Assembly: GCA_037130365.1 (NCBI GenBank)
Contig: JBAXTE010000020.1
Span: 1 to 64,000 of the forward strand
Direction of reading: 5' to 3'
From: JBAXTE01 sp037130365
Lineage (GTDB): Bacteria; Bacteroidota; Bacteroidia; Bacteroidales; WCHB1-69
DNA: 64,000 bases
Part shown: positions 44,765 to 53,708 of the stretch, piece by piece
Layout of the letters: each line of letters begins with the position of its first letter
Numbering within the stretch: the stretch's first letter is position 1
Made by a program: the position numbers and the translations under genes
The notes under the pieces: model-generated
Seen by the model: only the letters and a program-made list of their open reading frames with translations
Database searches by the model: none
What the model was told of the DNA's origin: nothing

Positions 44765-46600
44765 CTAATCTTCCACTCTTCTTAGATTTTCAATGATAAA
44801 TTTTTGACGATCTGGAGTGTTTTTTCCCATATAAAATGAGAGCAAATCATTCGAAGCGCTGTCCTTTTTCATAACAACTGGGTCGAGCCGGATGGTTTTG
44901 CCGATAAAATTTCTAAATTCATCTGGCGAAATTTCACCAAGACCTTTAAATCGAGTAATTTCTGGATTAGCACCACACTCTTTAACAGCTTTTAATCGCT
45001 CTTCTTCGGAGTAACTATAGAATGTTTTTTGCTTATTTCGAACTCTAAATAATGGAGTTTGGAGAATATACACATGACCCGCTTTTACTAAATCTGGATA
45101 ATATTTCACAAAAAAAGTAAGTAACAAAAGTCGAATATGCATACCATCATCGTCGGCATCAGTGGCAATCACTACATAGTTATATCGTAAGCCATCAAGT
45201 CCGTCTTCCAAATTTAAAGCGGCTTGCAAAAGATTAAATTCTTCATTTTCATAAACCACTTTCTTGCTTTCACCAAAGCAGTTTAAGGGCTTCCCTTTAA
45301 GACTAAATACTGCTTGAGTGTTGACATCGCGGGTTTTAGTAATCGAACCACTTGCAGAATCACCTTCAGTAATAAAAATGGTTGATTCTAATCCACGTTC
45401 ATCATTTGAATTTAGATGTATTCTACAGTCTCTGAGTTTTTTATTGTGAAGACTTACTTTTTTAGCGCTGTCTTTAGCTAATTTTTTAATTCCAGCAATG
45501 TCTTTACGCTCTTTTTCAGATTCTAAAATTCGACGTAAAAGAGATTCAGCCATTTCTGGATTCATATGAAGGTATTTGTCTAATAATGTGGAAACTACTT
45601 CTGAAATGTAGTTTTTCACACTTTGACCTTTACCGTTTGGCTCCATATTCATCGACCCCAGTTTGGTCTTGGTTTGAGATTCAAAAACAGGCTCTTGAAT
45701 TCGCAAACTGATTGCAGCAATAATAGAGTTTCTGATATCTCCTGGCTCAAAATCTTTTTTATAAAAATCACGAATGGTCTTAACAATTGCCTCACGAAAG
45801 GCTTGTTGGTGCGTACCACCTTGACTCGTGTTTTGACCATTTACAAAAGAATGATACTCTTCGCCATAGCCATTGGCTAGGTGTGTAAAAGCAAACTCAA
45901 AGTTTGTATCCAAAAGATGAAGAGCAGGATATACAACTTCTCCATCAATATTATTTTCTAATAAATCAAGAAGTCCATTCTTTGAAAAAAACTTCTGACC
46001 ATTAAAAGTAAGGGTTAAGCCTTTATTAAGATAGGCATAATTCCATAGTTTTTTTTCAATATATTCCGAAATAAAATGGTAATCGCCAAATATATCTTCG
46101 TCGGGAATAAAATTCAGAGTTGTTCCATTTGATTCATCAGTATCTTCGATGAGATAGTCTTTGGTAATAACTCCCCTAGAGAACTCAACCATTTTCTTTT
46201 TTCCATCACGTACCGATTGAGCACAAAAATATACTGATAATGCATTTACTGCTTTAGTTCCAACTCCGTTTAGTCCCACCGACTTTTGAAAGACTGAATC
46301 ATCATACTTTGCACCTGTATTCATTTTACTCACGCAGTCGATTAGACTTCCTAGTGGAATTCCTCTACCCCTATCACGAACTTTGACTTTATTATCCTTG
46401 ATGGAAATTTCAATTAATTTTCCATTTCCCATCAAAAATTCATCTATAGAATTATCAATTATCTCTTTAATTAGCACATAAATACCATCGTCTTGAGAAG
46501 TTCCATCCCCAAGTTTTCCAATATACATTCCGGGACGTAATCGAATGTGTTCTTCCCAATTTAAAGACTTAATGCTGTCTTCAGAATACTGCTGTGCCAT
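44765..46600 (-). CDS. parE: DNA topoisomerase IV subunit B
   Basis: The 611-residue type IIA ATPase subunit has IRLRPGMYIG near the start, the GHKL ATP site (EIIDNSIDEFL, DRGRGIP, VGLNGVGTKAVNAL), a transducer domain and the TOPRIM domain with EGDSASGS and the metal-binding TDADDDG. Length is that of Bacteroidota ParE-like proteins and lacks the GyrB insertion. With subunit A it decatenates daughter chromosomes. parC does not adjoin it within the window: the next genes on this strand are the barrel-like neighbours and the AddA-like helicase upstream. It starts at ATG 46600. Confidence 0.92.
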   Translation of the reverse strand: MAQQYSEDSIKSLNWEEHIRLRPGMYIGKLGDGTSQDDGIYVLIKEIIDNSIDEFLMGNGKLIEISIKDNKVKVRDRGRGIPLGSLIDCVSKMNTGAKYDDSVFQKSVGLNGVGTKAVNALSVYFCAQSVRDGKKKMVEFSRGVITKDYLIEDTDESNGTTLNFIPDEDIFGDYHFISEYIEKKLWNYAYLNKGLTLTFNGQKFFSKNGLLDLLENNIDGEVVYPALHLLDTNFEFAFTHLANGYGEEYHSFVNGQNTSQGGTHQQAFREAIVKTIRDFYKKDFEPGDIRNSIIAAISLRIQEPVFESQTKTKLGSMNMEPNGKGQSVKNYISEVVSTLLDKYLHMNPEMAESLLRRILESEKERKDIAGIKKLAKDSAKKVSLHNKKLRDCRIHLNSNDERGLESTIFITEGDSASGSITKTRDVNTQAVFSLKGKPLNCFGESKKVVYENEEFNLLQAALNLEDGLDGLRYNYVVIATDADDDGMHIRLLLLTFFVKYYPDLVKAGHVYILQTPLFRVRNKQKTFYSYSEEERLKAVKECGANPEITRFKGLGEISPDEFRNFIGKTIRLDPVVMKKDSASNDLLSFYMGKNTPDRQKFIIENLRRVED

Positions 46601-46700
46601 GAATCTGTTGTTTTATATGCAAATTTACATTTATTCTATTTATCGGGTTAATATTTTCGAAGGAGTTATAAACGAAACATTGTTATTATTATTCACAAAA

Positions 46701-49700
46701 TCAAACTATAACTACTTCAACCGAATCGGGATTGGCATAAACAATATATCCGTTAATGTTTTTATAGCCCAATTGTAAATACAAATCCTTGTATGCATTT
46801 ATCTGATTATGGTAATGTTCATTGATGATTCCAGTTTTAAAATCAATCACGGCTACTTCATCTTGAATGCAAACCACCCGGTCGGGGCGATGCACTTTTG
46901 CATCAGCATCAACAACATCAATTTCATTATATACTGTTGATCCAGGCTGAAAAAAGCGAATCAACTCAGGATGATTTACGATAGAATTGATCTGTTTTTT
47001 TAAAGTAATTACAATCTCATCATCCAAATTACTTACTCTTTGCGAAATATCAAGCGCTAAATTTACATCATCTACCGAATTAATATAAGACATCGTATTG
47101 TGCAATAAAATTCCAAACTGCTGAGCTTGTGATTTTTCAGGATTATTACTCAACCAATCATTCTCTTTCCAATCGCTAGAATAAAGTTGATTTACCTCAA
47201 TTTTATTGATAATTGTTGGCTTTGAAGTTCCACGTTTTGGGTCATAATCTCCATACGCAAAGAATGAAAAGGAGTCAAACTCCTCTTGAGAATTGGGAAA
47301 AGTGCTACTAATAAAATTGTAAAAACTGTTTTTGTACGAAAACGAATTTGATGTTGGAGTAGGAGCTTGAAGAATTATATGCAATCGTTCAACAGCACGA
47401 GTTAATGCCACATACAAAACATTCACTTTGTCGATTAGAATTCGGTTTAATTCTTCGGAAATTTCACTAGAAAATTCAGATTCATCCTCCTCTTTTACAG
47501 GAAGTTTGGCAACCGATAAGCGTTTATTTAAATCGCTAGATTTTTCAGATAATTTTACCCACAAATCTCCTTTTTTATTGTTTGGTTCATAATCGGGCAC
47601 AATCACAACTGGGTATTCCAATCCCTTAGCTTTATGAATAGTCAACAGCGTGATTCCATTCATATTTTCTGGTATTTCTACTGAAAGTTTATGGGAGTTT
47701 TCGTCCCACCATTCCCAAAATTTATGTTCTTGAATTTGCGCCAACGATTTATCGCTCATCACACTCAAAAGCGCCAATAAATAGGCATCCCCAGAAGCAT
47801 TAAAACCAAAAGAGCGCGTTATATACTCAGTTCTCTCATATAAATCAAATGAAGCCAAAGTCTCAAACTTAAACATACAACCATCATTTGCAAAAACGGA
47901 TTCTAAGTATTTAACTGACATGTTTTTAGAATCAATCATACCCACATCTCCGCCAAACAATTGACGATATTTAGCAAATACCGAAAACGCCATCACTTGA
48001 TTCTCGCTTTGCAGATAGTATCGGAGAATTTCGAGGATAAACAGGACTTTTAAAGATGACTTTATCAGCAACGAATCCGAAGAAATCACCTGAAATCCTT
48101 TACTGCTAAGGAACGACGCAATTTCTGGAGCATGTTTTTTATCGCGTGTAAGAATTGCAATATCTTTCAGCATAAAACCATCCCGCAGAGCTTCACTGAC
48201 TCGAATTCCAATTTGTTCTAAAGCAAAGTCTGGATATTTTACCTCTGCACCCTTCCTATAAATGCTAACAGTAACAAGTCCTCCAATTTTACTTTTTAAA
48301 AAAAATTGTCGGTGATTTTTATAATACGGCTTCAAACAATCATGACCATCAGACAAGTATTGAAAAAATTGATTATTGAATTCTATGACATTAGACAATG
48401 ATCGATAATTGGTTTCCAATGGAATTGGCACATACTGATTTTTTATCGTTTCCGACATCAAATCAATTAATGGATTCTGTTCGTCGTTAATAATGTTTGG
48501 CAATGCCACAAATTGATCTAAATCGCCACCTCTAAAGCGGTAAATTGCTTGCTTCGGATCTCCAAACAAGATTGCTTTTCCTTGTTCGGTACCATGATAA
48601 CCAGACAATGCTTCGCAAATCAGAGGCAAAACATTCAGCCATTGTAATCGGGAAGTATCTTGAAATTCATCGATAAAATAGTAGTAATATTTATCGCCCA
48701 ACCGTTCGTAAATAAAGGGAGCAGGCTCTTGAGATGTAATTTCGTTAATTTTAAAATTGGTGTTTGAAATCTGAAAAGTGTGTTCCAAAGATTCAATATG
48801 ACTCACTGTTCTTTTTAATTCATTAAGCAAAGCCATTGGAAAAATCTTTCGTTGAATGGCAGATATAAATAGGATTCTGCGCGAATCATCTATGGTCTGC
48901 TGAAGCAAAGTTGAAAACTCAACCTCCATTGCATTAAATGCGGACAGATAAAATTTCTCCTTGGTTTTTGCAAACCAACTTTTATCAGCTAATGCTTTTT
49001 TCAATCCAATTTTAACATCATAGCTTTCATTTTCTATAGATTTAAACCATCTGGAAAGAAAATCATTTTTAAACTCAGTCTCAGGAATTTGTTGATTTGC
49101 AAGGCTTTCCCTTAAGGCAGCCAAGCTTTTAATCATTTTCTGTTTCAGAATTCGCTTCTCTTGAACAAAATCGTTGATAATCAGGGTGAAATCTGCTAGC
49201 GACAAGTCTTTCAGCGATTCAATGTAATTTTTACTGTGTTCGCTTAACAACTCGGGTGTGAAACTAATAATATCTTTTTCAATATGCCAACTTTTTGACT
49301 CTTCGCTACTTGAATCAATAAAATCAATCATCATTGCCGTAAGTGATTCATTTTCGCCCACTTGTTCAATCAACAACTCCACCACTTGATCAATTAATTC
49401 TTTGGAATCAATCTCCAATTGAAAATTCATTGGAATATCCAAATCAAAAGCAAATGTTCTCAAAATCCGTTGAAAAAAAGCATCGATGGTCATTACAGAG
49501 AAATCTGCATAATTATAAATTATTTTTTTCAACAAAATTGAAGCATTTTGGACGGCTAATTCTTGATCAATTTTAACTTCATTAAGGATAATTGGCAACA
49601 TCTGAGTGTACCCATCTGAAGACAAATCACCACTATCCAAATCCTTTAAGTAGCTCAATATCCGCTCCTTCATCTCTGCAGCTGCCTTATTTGTGAATGT

Positions 49701-49817
49701 GATGGCTAAAATATTTTTATAGGCATCTGGGTTCTGTAAAGTGATTTTTAAATATTCTTTAGCTAGCGAAAAGGTCTTGCCTGAGCCAGCAGATGCTTGG
49801 TAAATTGTAAAACTCAT
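46701..49817 (-). CDS. UvrD-type helicase with C-terminal nuclease (AddA/RecB-like)
   Basis: From ATG 49817 the 1038-residue protein begins MSFTIYQASAGSGKTFSLAK, placing the Walker A loop at residues 8-15 as in the family; an upstream ATG at 49859 gives 14 unlikely residues and would overlap the divergent gene. Other helicase motifs are AITFTNKAAAEMKERI, YFIDEFQDTSRLQW, GDPKQAIYRFRGGD, LLTIHKAKGLEYPVV and YVALTRAVERL. Residues near the end (HRPDRVV, VAVIDFKTG) form a PD-(D/E)XK nuclease site. It acts in double-strand break resection. The usual AddB-like partner is not beside it. Confidence 0.9.
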   Translation of the reverse strand: MSFTIYQASAGSGKTFSLAKEYLKITLQNPDAYKNILAITFTNKAAAEMKERILSYLKDLDSGDLSSDGYTQMLPIILNEVKIDQELAVQNASILLKKIIYNYADFSVMTIDAFFQRILRTFAFDLDIPMNFQLEIDSKELIDQVVELLIEQVGENESLTAMMIDFIDSSSEESKSWHIEKDIISFTPELLSEHSKNYIESLKDLSLADFTLIINDFVQEKRILKQKMIKSLAALRESLANQQIPETEFKNDFLSRWFKSIENESYDVKIGLKKALADKSWFAKTKEKFYLSAFNAMEVEFSTLLQQTIDDSRRILFISAIQRKIFPMALLNELKRTVSHIESLEHTFQISNTNFKINEITSQEPAPFIYERLGDKYYYYFIDEFQDTSRLQWLNVLPLICEALSGYHGTEQGKAILFGDPKQAIYRFRGGDLDQFVALPNIINDEQNPLIDLMSETIKNQYVPIPLETNYRSLSNVIEFNNQFFQYLSDGHDCLKPYYKNHRQFFLKSKIGGLVTVSIYRKGAEVKYPDFALEQIGIRVSEALRDGFMLKDIAILTRDKKHAPEIASFLSSKGFQVISSDSLLIKSSLKVLFILEILRYYLQSENQVMAFSVFAKYRQLFGGDVGMIDSKNMSVKYLESVFANDGCMFKFETLASFDLYERTEYITRSFGFNASGDAYLLALLSVMSDKSLAQIQEHKFWEWWDENSHKLSVEIPENMNGITLLTIHKAKGLEYPVVIVPDYEPNNKKGDLWVKLSEKSSDLNKRLSVAKLPVKEEDESEFSSEISEELNRILIDKVNVLYVALTRAVERLHIILQAPTPTSNSFSYKNSFYNFISSTFPNSQEEFDSFSFFAYGDYDPKRGTSKPTIINKIEVNQLYSSDWKENDWLSNNPEKSQAQQFGILLHNTMSYINSVDDVNLALDISQRVSNLDDEIVITLKKQINSIVNHPELIRFFQPGSTVYNEIDVVDADAKVHRPDRVVCIQDEVAVIDFKTGIINEHYHNQINAYKDLYLQLGYKNINGYIVYANPDSVEVVIV

Positions 49818-49827
49818 TGTATTTTTG
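49797..49827 (+). promoter_or_regulatory. promoter of the papain-fold gene
   Basis: TTG at 49797-49799 and TATTTTTG at 49820-49827, 20 bases apart, match the -33/-7 pattern of Bacteroidota. The box lies 30 bases ahead of the ATG at 49858, inside the start of the divergent helicase gene. Confidence 0.65.
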
Positions 49828-49857
49828 TGATAATTTTTATCGAAATTACAAAATATC

Positions 49858-50976
49858 ATGATTCAACGAACAAAATTCACTCTTTTTGTCGTACTCTTTT
49901 TTACTAGTATCTACATCTTTTTTTTGCCTATTTCAATAGTTGCACAAAATGAAAAGCCGTACTGTCCACCTCTCGACTCTTTCAAAATTTTTCCACATCT
50001 TCCTCCAACTACTCAAGGGTATACTGGCACATGCTGGAGCTTTGCGATGGTTTCGTTGTTAGAATCTGAGCATATTCGTATTCATCACGATACGACTAAG
50101 TTTTCGGAAATGTGGTTTGCTTACTATGATTTTGTTGGAAAAATAAATCAAATATTGATTAGTCCAACTGACACTTTTGTGGAGGGTTCTGAATGTAATG
50201 CAATTTTAAATTGTATGACAAAATTTGGAGCTGTGCCTGCATACGCTTATCTAGGTAGGACTATAGAATCTACTTTTTTTGATTATTCATTAATGTTTGA
50301 AAAGTTGCAACTATTGGTTAAAAAAATTAAGCGGACTAAGAATCCCAACTCTCTAAAAATAATTAAACAGTGTGTTAAAATTTTAGATCAAACAATGACT
50401 GCCCCTCCTACTCATTTTTTTGACACCGCATTAAAAAGGACGATAACTCCGTTGGAATATTCAAAAGAGCATTTAAAATTAAATCCTTACGACTATTATT
50501 TTTTTATGAGTAACAGTCGATTACCATTTGGACAACGTGGAGTTTTGGATGAACCAGACAATTGGTGGCGAGATAAAAATTATTACAACTTACCTATAGA
50601 ATTATTTATAGAAGCACTCAAAGAAGCATTAATGAATGGATATTCAGTTGTGATTTCAGGCGATCTTTCTGAAAAAACATATCAACCTCATATTCCATAT
50701 AGTTGGTTTATAAATGAAATCGATATGTCAAAAATGGATAGCCTTAGATTGACAGAAAAGTTGAGTAAAAAAACTGAAGATGATCACAGTTGGCACGTAA
50801 TAGGTTATTACAAATCTAAAAATGGATGGTGGTTTTACATTAAGGATTCTGCTTTTTGGGATAATCCAACCAACGGATACCATTTTATTCACGAAAGCTA
50901 TTTTATCCGCAAATCCGTAAGCATGTGTATGCACAAATACGCTGCTCGCTCGGTGATGAATGGGATAATTAAGTAA
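49858..50976 (+). CDS. secreted papain-fold protein (C1 peptidase family)
   Basis: The 372-residue protein has a signal peptide (1-29, ending VAQ). TQGYTGTCWSFAMVSLLESE (from about 52) holds the oxyanion Gln Q54-region and the catalytic Cys C59, as in bleomycin hydrolase/aminopeptidase C-type C1 enzymes. WHVIGYYKSKNGWWFYIKDS (from about 312) holds the catalytic His H313; the Asn that normally completes the triad (NSW) is replaced by Asp in KDSAFW (D330). It could be a working peptidase with a D in that place or an inactive member. It was probably transcribed from the TATTTTTG box at 49820. Its TAA stop is the first three bases of the 77-bp palindromic element. Confidence 0.78.
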   Translation: MIQRTKFTLFVVLFFTSIYIFFLPISIVAQNEKPYCPPLDSFKIFPHLPPTTQGYTGTCWSFAMVSLLESEHIRIHHDTTKFSEMWFAYYDFVGKINQILISPTDTFVEGSECNAILNCMTKFGAVPAYAYLGRTIESTFFDYSLMFEKLQLLVKKIKRTKNPNSLKIIKQCVKILDQTMTAPPTHFFDTALKRTITPLEYSKEHLKLNPYDYYFFMSNSRLPFGQRGVLDEPDNWWRDKNYYNLPIELFIEALKEALMNGYSVVISGDLSEKTYQPHIPYSWFINEIDMSKMDSLRLTEKLSKKTEDDHSWHVIGYYKSKNGWWFYIKDSAFWDNPTNGYHFIHESYFIRKSVSMCMHKYAARSVMNGIIK

Positions 50977-51050
50977 TACCGTATGCTAATATGATTTAGT
51001 CCAATAACTCAAATAAATTAATAGTTCATATTAGCATCGAGCATTAAACC
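50974..51050. repeat. 77-bp palindromic element, copy 2
   Basis: It matches 3045-3120 in the same orientation with only a few differences in the loop. Stem arms are ATGCTAATATGA (50983-50994) and TCATATTAGCAT (51026-51037). It begins TAATACCG at the stop codon of the papain-fold gene and ends GCATTAAACC. It may act as a terminator hairpin in the transcript, though the stem is A+T-rich and lacks a T-tract. Confidence 0.8.
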
Positions 51051-51167
51051 ATACTAAATTTCAAAAGGTCCATTGGACTATTTTGAAATAAGTATTGGTA
51101 TAACATAAAAATCTGATTATCAGAAAACTGGGGCAAAAGACATCCTGTGATTTTTAATAGAATTATT

Positions 51168-51286
51168 TGGGCGTGCCCCTTTGGGTCGGGCTATTCGTTA
51201 CAATCTTTTTTCTTTTTTGGGGGTATTTTAGTGAGCTGGTGACTTAGGGTCACCTGCTCACTTTTCAAAAAAAAGAAAAAAGGATT
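51168..51286. repeat. long hairpin element in the gap before the hydrolase gene
   Basis: A TTTGGGCGTGCCCCTTTGGG part (51168-51187) is followed by a long stem: AATCTTTTTTCTTTTTT (51202-51218) opposite AAAAAAAAGAAAAAAGGATT (51267-51286), with a GTGAGCTGGTGAC..GGTCACCTGCTCAC hairpin (51231-51261) at its tip. From memory the 'GGGCGTGCCC ... GGATTTCCAC' type of sequence is widespread between genes in Bacteroidota. The rest of the 50977-51437 gap shows nothing further. Confidence 0.6.
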
Positions 51287-51437
51287 TCCACTTTTATCCC
51301 TCACGCAAAAAGGAGCATAAGCAATAGCTTATTCTTAAAGCATCAGAACTTTGATATCATAAAAAAGGTTACAAAAACTTGATTCAGACTATTTTTACAC
51401 ACTTTTTAAGTAAGTTTGTAATAATAAAACATCAATT

Positions 51438-52295
51438 ATGAATTTAAAAAACACAAGACCAGCTATTCCTTCTTTATTGGTTTTATTAGTTTTTTCGGCT
51501 TTAACACTAATTCCTTTTTCCAATTTTGCCCAAGTAAAGCTCACCGCTTTTCGAAATAAAGTGGAAGGTGGGTATAACTTTTGGCTTCACGAACCCGACA
51601 TGAGATCCTCAGATTCAAAAGAGCCCATTGCATTGATTCTTTTTTTACATGGAAAAAGTTTATCGGGTTCAAATTTGGAAATGGTAAAACGATATGGTGT
51701 CTTAAAAGAAGTCATCAGAGGGAGAAAACTACCTGCATTAGTACTCGCTCCGCAATGCCCTAGAGGCAAATCATGGGATCCTAAAAGAATTATAAAAGTT
51801 GTTAACTTTGTTCAGAAAAATTACAACACCGACATCAATCGTTTATATGTAGTTGGGATGAGTTTGGGGGGGTATGGGGTTTTGAATTTTGCTGGCGCAT
51901 ATCCTAACAGAATAGCCGCAGCAGTCGCGCTATGTGGCGGTGGCAATGTAAAAGATGGTTGCAAACTAGCCACCATTCCACTTTGGATTATGCATGGCAC
52001 TGCCGACAGAGCAGTAGCGTTTTCTGAATCACAAAAAATTGTAGATGCCATTATTAAATGTAACAAAGGCATCAATTTAAAATTCGATACTCTTGAAGGA
52101 GCTGGACATGGAGAACCATCACGTTTTTTTTCAATGGATGCGCTCTACACATGGTTGTTTTTATATTCAAAATCTACATTTACAACCCTTCATGATTCAA
52201 TTAAAGTAGATCACAAACTTTTTGTTTCAAAACAAAAAAAATCGAGTAAAAAAGCAAAAAGAAAAACAAAAAAATCAAAACGCAGAAAGAAATAA
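51438..52295 (+). CDS. secreted alpha/beta hydrolase (dienelactone hydrolase/esterase type)
   Basis: The 285-residue protein has a signal peptide (about 10-32, ending FAQ), a nucleophile elbow GMSLGGYGV (S at about 143), the acid in IMHGTADRAV (D at about 196) and the histidine in GAGHGEPSRF (H at about 226), in the order of the alpha/beta hydrolase triad. LILFLHGKSLSGS provides the oxyanion hole. It resembles the predicted phospholipase/esterase group related to prolyl oligopeptidase and poly(3-hydroxybutyrate) depolymerases. The last 25 residues are almost all K, R and S, an unusual basic tail. Substrate unknown. Confidence 0.82.
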   Translation: MNLKNTRPAIPSLLVLLVFSALTLIPFSNFAQVKLTAFRNKVEGGYNFWLHEPDMRSSDSKEPIALILFLHGKSLSGSNLEMVKRYGVLKEVIRGRKLPALVLAPQCPRGKSWDPKRIIKVVNFVQKNYNTDINRLYVVGMSLGGYGVLNFAGAYPNRIAAAVALCGGGNVKDGCKLATIPLWIMHGTADRAVAFSESQKIVDAIIKCNKGINLKFDTLEGAGHGEPSRFFSMDALYTWLFLYSKSTFTTLHDSIKVDHKLFVSKQKKSSKKAKRKTKKSKRRKK

Positions 52296-52467
52296 ATACG
52301 CTGGTTTAACAATTCGCCATTCAATTAATGAATCATTTATTGAATTTAAGTTACCAAGAAACACCATAATGTCGCTAAATTTAGCGAGAAGAGTTAAGGT
52401 GAAAATTTTAATTAAAATCTTTAATAGGAGCTGAAATATTATAATCATGAAAATTACAATTTATATC

Positions 52468-52497
52468 TTGCAGTTTAAAATATATATTGTATCTTTG
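52468..52497 (+). promoter_or_regulatory. promoter of rpsP-rimM-trmN6
   Basis: TTG at 52468-52470 and TATCTTTG at 52490-52497 with a 19-base spacer form a textbook Bacteroidota promoter. The start of transcription would fall near 52503, about 35 bases ahead of the rpsP ATG. Confidence 0.8.
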
Positions 52498-52537
52498 CAC
52501 CCTTAAAAATAAAAAAATAACACATTAAATTACATTT

Positions 52538-53176
52538 ATGGCTACAAGAATTAGATTACAACGCCACGGAAAAAAAGGTAAAGCCTTTTATTCTATTGTC
52601 GTAGCTGATGGTCGTGCACCTCGTAATGGGCGTTTTATTGAAAAATTAGGCACTTACAATCCAATGACCGATCCTGCTATGATTCGTTTAGATGAAGAGA
52701 GAGCTCTTTATTGGTTTGAATGCGGTGCTCAACCAAGCGACACTGCTCGTTCAATTTTAAGTAAAGAAGGTATTCTTTTAAAACATCACTTACTAATAGG
52801 CATGAAAAAAGGTGCCCTAACGTTAGAACAAGTTGATGCAAAAATGGATGCTTGGAAAAAAGAAAAAGAAGCTAAATTCAATGCTTACATTGGTCAAAAA
52901 GATCAAAAATCAAGAGAAAAATTTAAAAAAGCATTAGAAGCTGAAGTAAAAGTAAAAGAAACAAAAGCTGGCGCACTTGCTAAAAAACGTCAACCTGAAG
53001 CAGCAGCTCCTGTAGAAGAAGTTATCGAAGAAACTACAGAAGAAGTTGTTGAATTACCAGTTGTTGAAGAAGTTATCACTCCAGAAGTAATCGTTGCTGA
53101 AGAAGTAATTGCTGAAGTTGTTGCTGAAACTCCTGCAGTTGAAACTGCTGAAGAAGAAAACAAAACTGCTGAATAA
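52538..53176 (+). CDS. rpsP: 30S ribosomal protein S16 with long C-terminal extension
   Basis: The first 80-90 residues are S16 (TRIRLQRHGKKGKAFYSIVV, DGRFIEKLGTYNP-like NGRFIEKLGTYNPMTDP, and WFECGAQPSDTARSIL). A further 120 residues follow: a lysine-rich helical part (KMDAWKKEKEAKFNAYIGQK) and then a tail rich in E, V and A (about 150-212). Extended S16 proteins are usual in Bacteroidota, unlike the 80-residue form of E. coli; the tail is probably disordered. It has its own strong promoter and is followed five bases later by rimM. Confidence 0.95.
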   Translation: MATRIRLQRHGKKGKAFYSIVVADGRAPRNGRFIEKLGTYNPMTDPAMIRLDEERALYWFECGAQPSDTARSILSKEGILLKHHLLIGMKKGALTLEQVDAKMDAWKKEKEAKFNAYIGQKDQKSREKFKKALEAEVKVKETKAGALAKKRQPEAAAPVEEVIEETTEEVVELPVVEEVITPEVIVAEEVIAEVVAETPAVETAEEENKTAE

Positions 53177-53180
53177 TTCA

Positions 53181-53708
53181 ATGACCGACTATAAAGGTTT
53201 TTTTTATTTAGGAAAAGTAACAAAACCCTTTGGTTATAAAGGAGATTTAGTCATCTATATAGATGCTGATAATCCTCAAGATTACAAAAAATTAGAATCA
53301 GTTCTCATCGAAACCGAAGGAGAACTGATTCCTTTTTTTATAGACCGTTTTGAATTCAAATCGGCAAATAATGTTATTGTTCATTTCAAAGATATGGGAC
53401 CAGATGAATCTCATCAATTGGTAAATAACAATCTATATCTTCCATTATCCGCACTTCCTGTATTGACTGGAAATAAATTTTATTTTCATGAAGTTATTGG
53501 GTTTACCGTTATCGATCAAGAACGCGGAGATATTGGCACTATTCAGTCTTTTCTTGAATTTCCAACTCAATCTATTATGTGTATAGATTTTGGCGGAAAA
53601 GAAATTCTTATTCCTGTAATCGACCAATTTATTAAAGAAGTTAGTCGCACAGAAAAAAAGATAATCATTGTTGCACCAGAAGGTCTTATCGATTTATACA
53701 TCGGGTAA
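53181..53708 (+). CDS. rimM: 16S rRNA maturation factor RimM
   Basis: From ATG 53181 the 175-residue protein begins MTDYKGFFYLGKVTKPFGYK, the RimM N-terminal domain (GKVTKPFGYKGDL), and ends with a PRC-barrel (KFYFHEVIGFTVIDQERGDI; ILIPVIDQFI). A longer frame starting at 53109 lies over the rpsP end and is rejected. RimM helps assemble the 30S head and binds S19. It lies between rpsP and the methyltransferase gene, which starts on the base after its TAA. Confidence 0.93.
   Translation: MTDYKGFFYLGKVTKPFGYKGDLVIYIDADNPQDYKKLESVLIETEGELIPFFIDRFEFKSANNVIVHFKDMGPDESHQLVNNNLYLPLSALPVLTGNKFYFHEVIGFTVIDQERGDIGTIQSFLEFPTQSIMCIDFGGKEILIPVIDQFIKEVSRTEKKIIIVAPEGLIDLYIG

Noticed and set aside
49818..49859. 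Upstream ATG of the AddA-like gene
   Set aside because: It would overlap the divergent gene and add residues absent from the family; the internal MSFTIYQASAGSGKT start is standard.
53109..53180. Longer N-terminus for RimM
   Set aside because: The extra residues are a shifted reading of the rpsP GAAGTT-type tail (almost only K and L) and the family N-terminus begins at the ATG at 53181.
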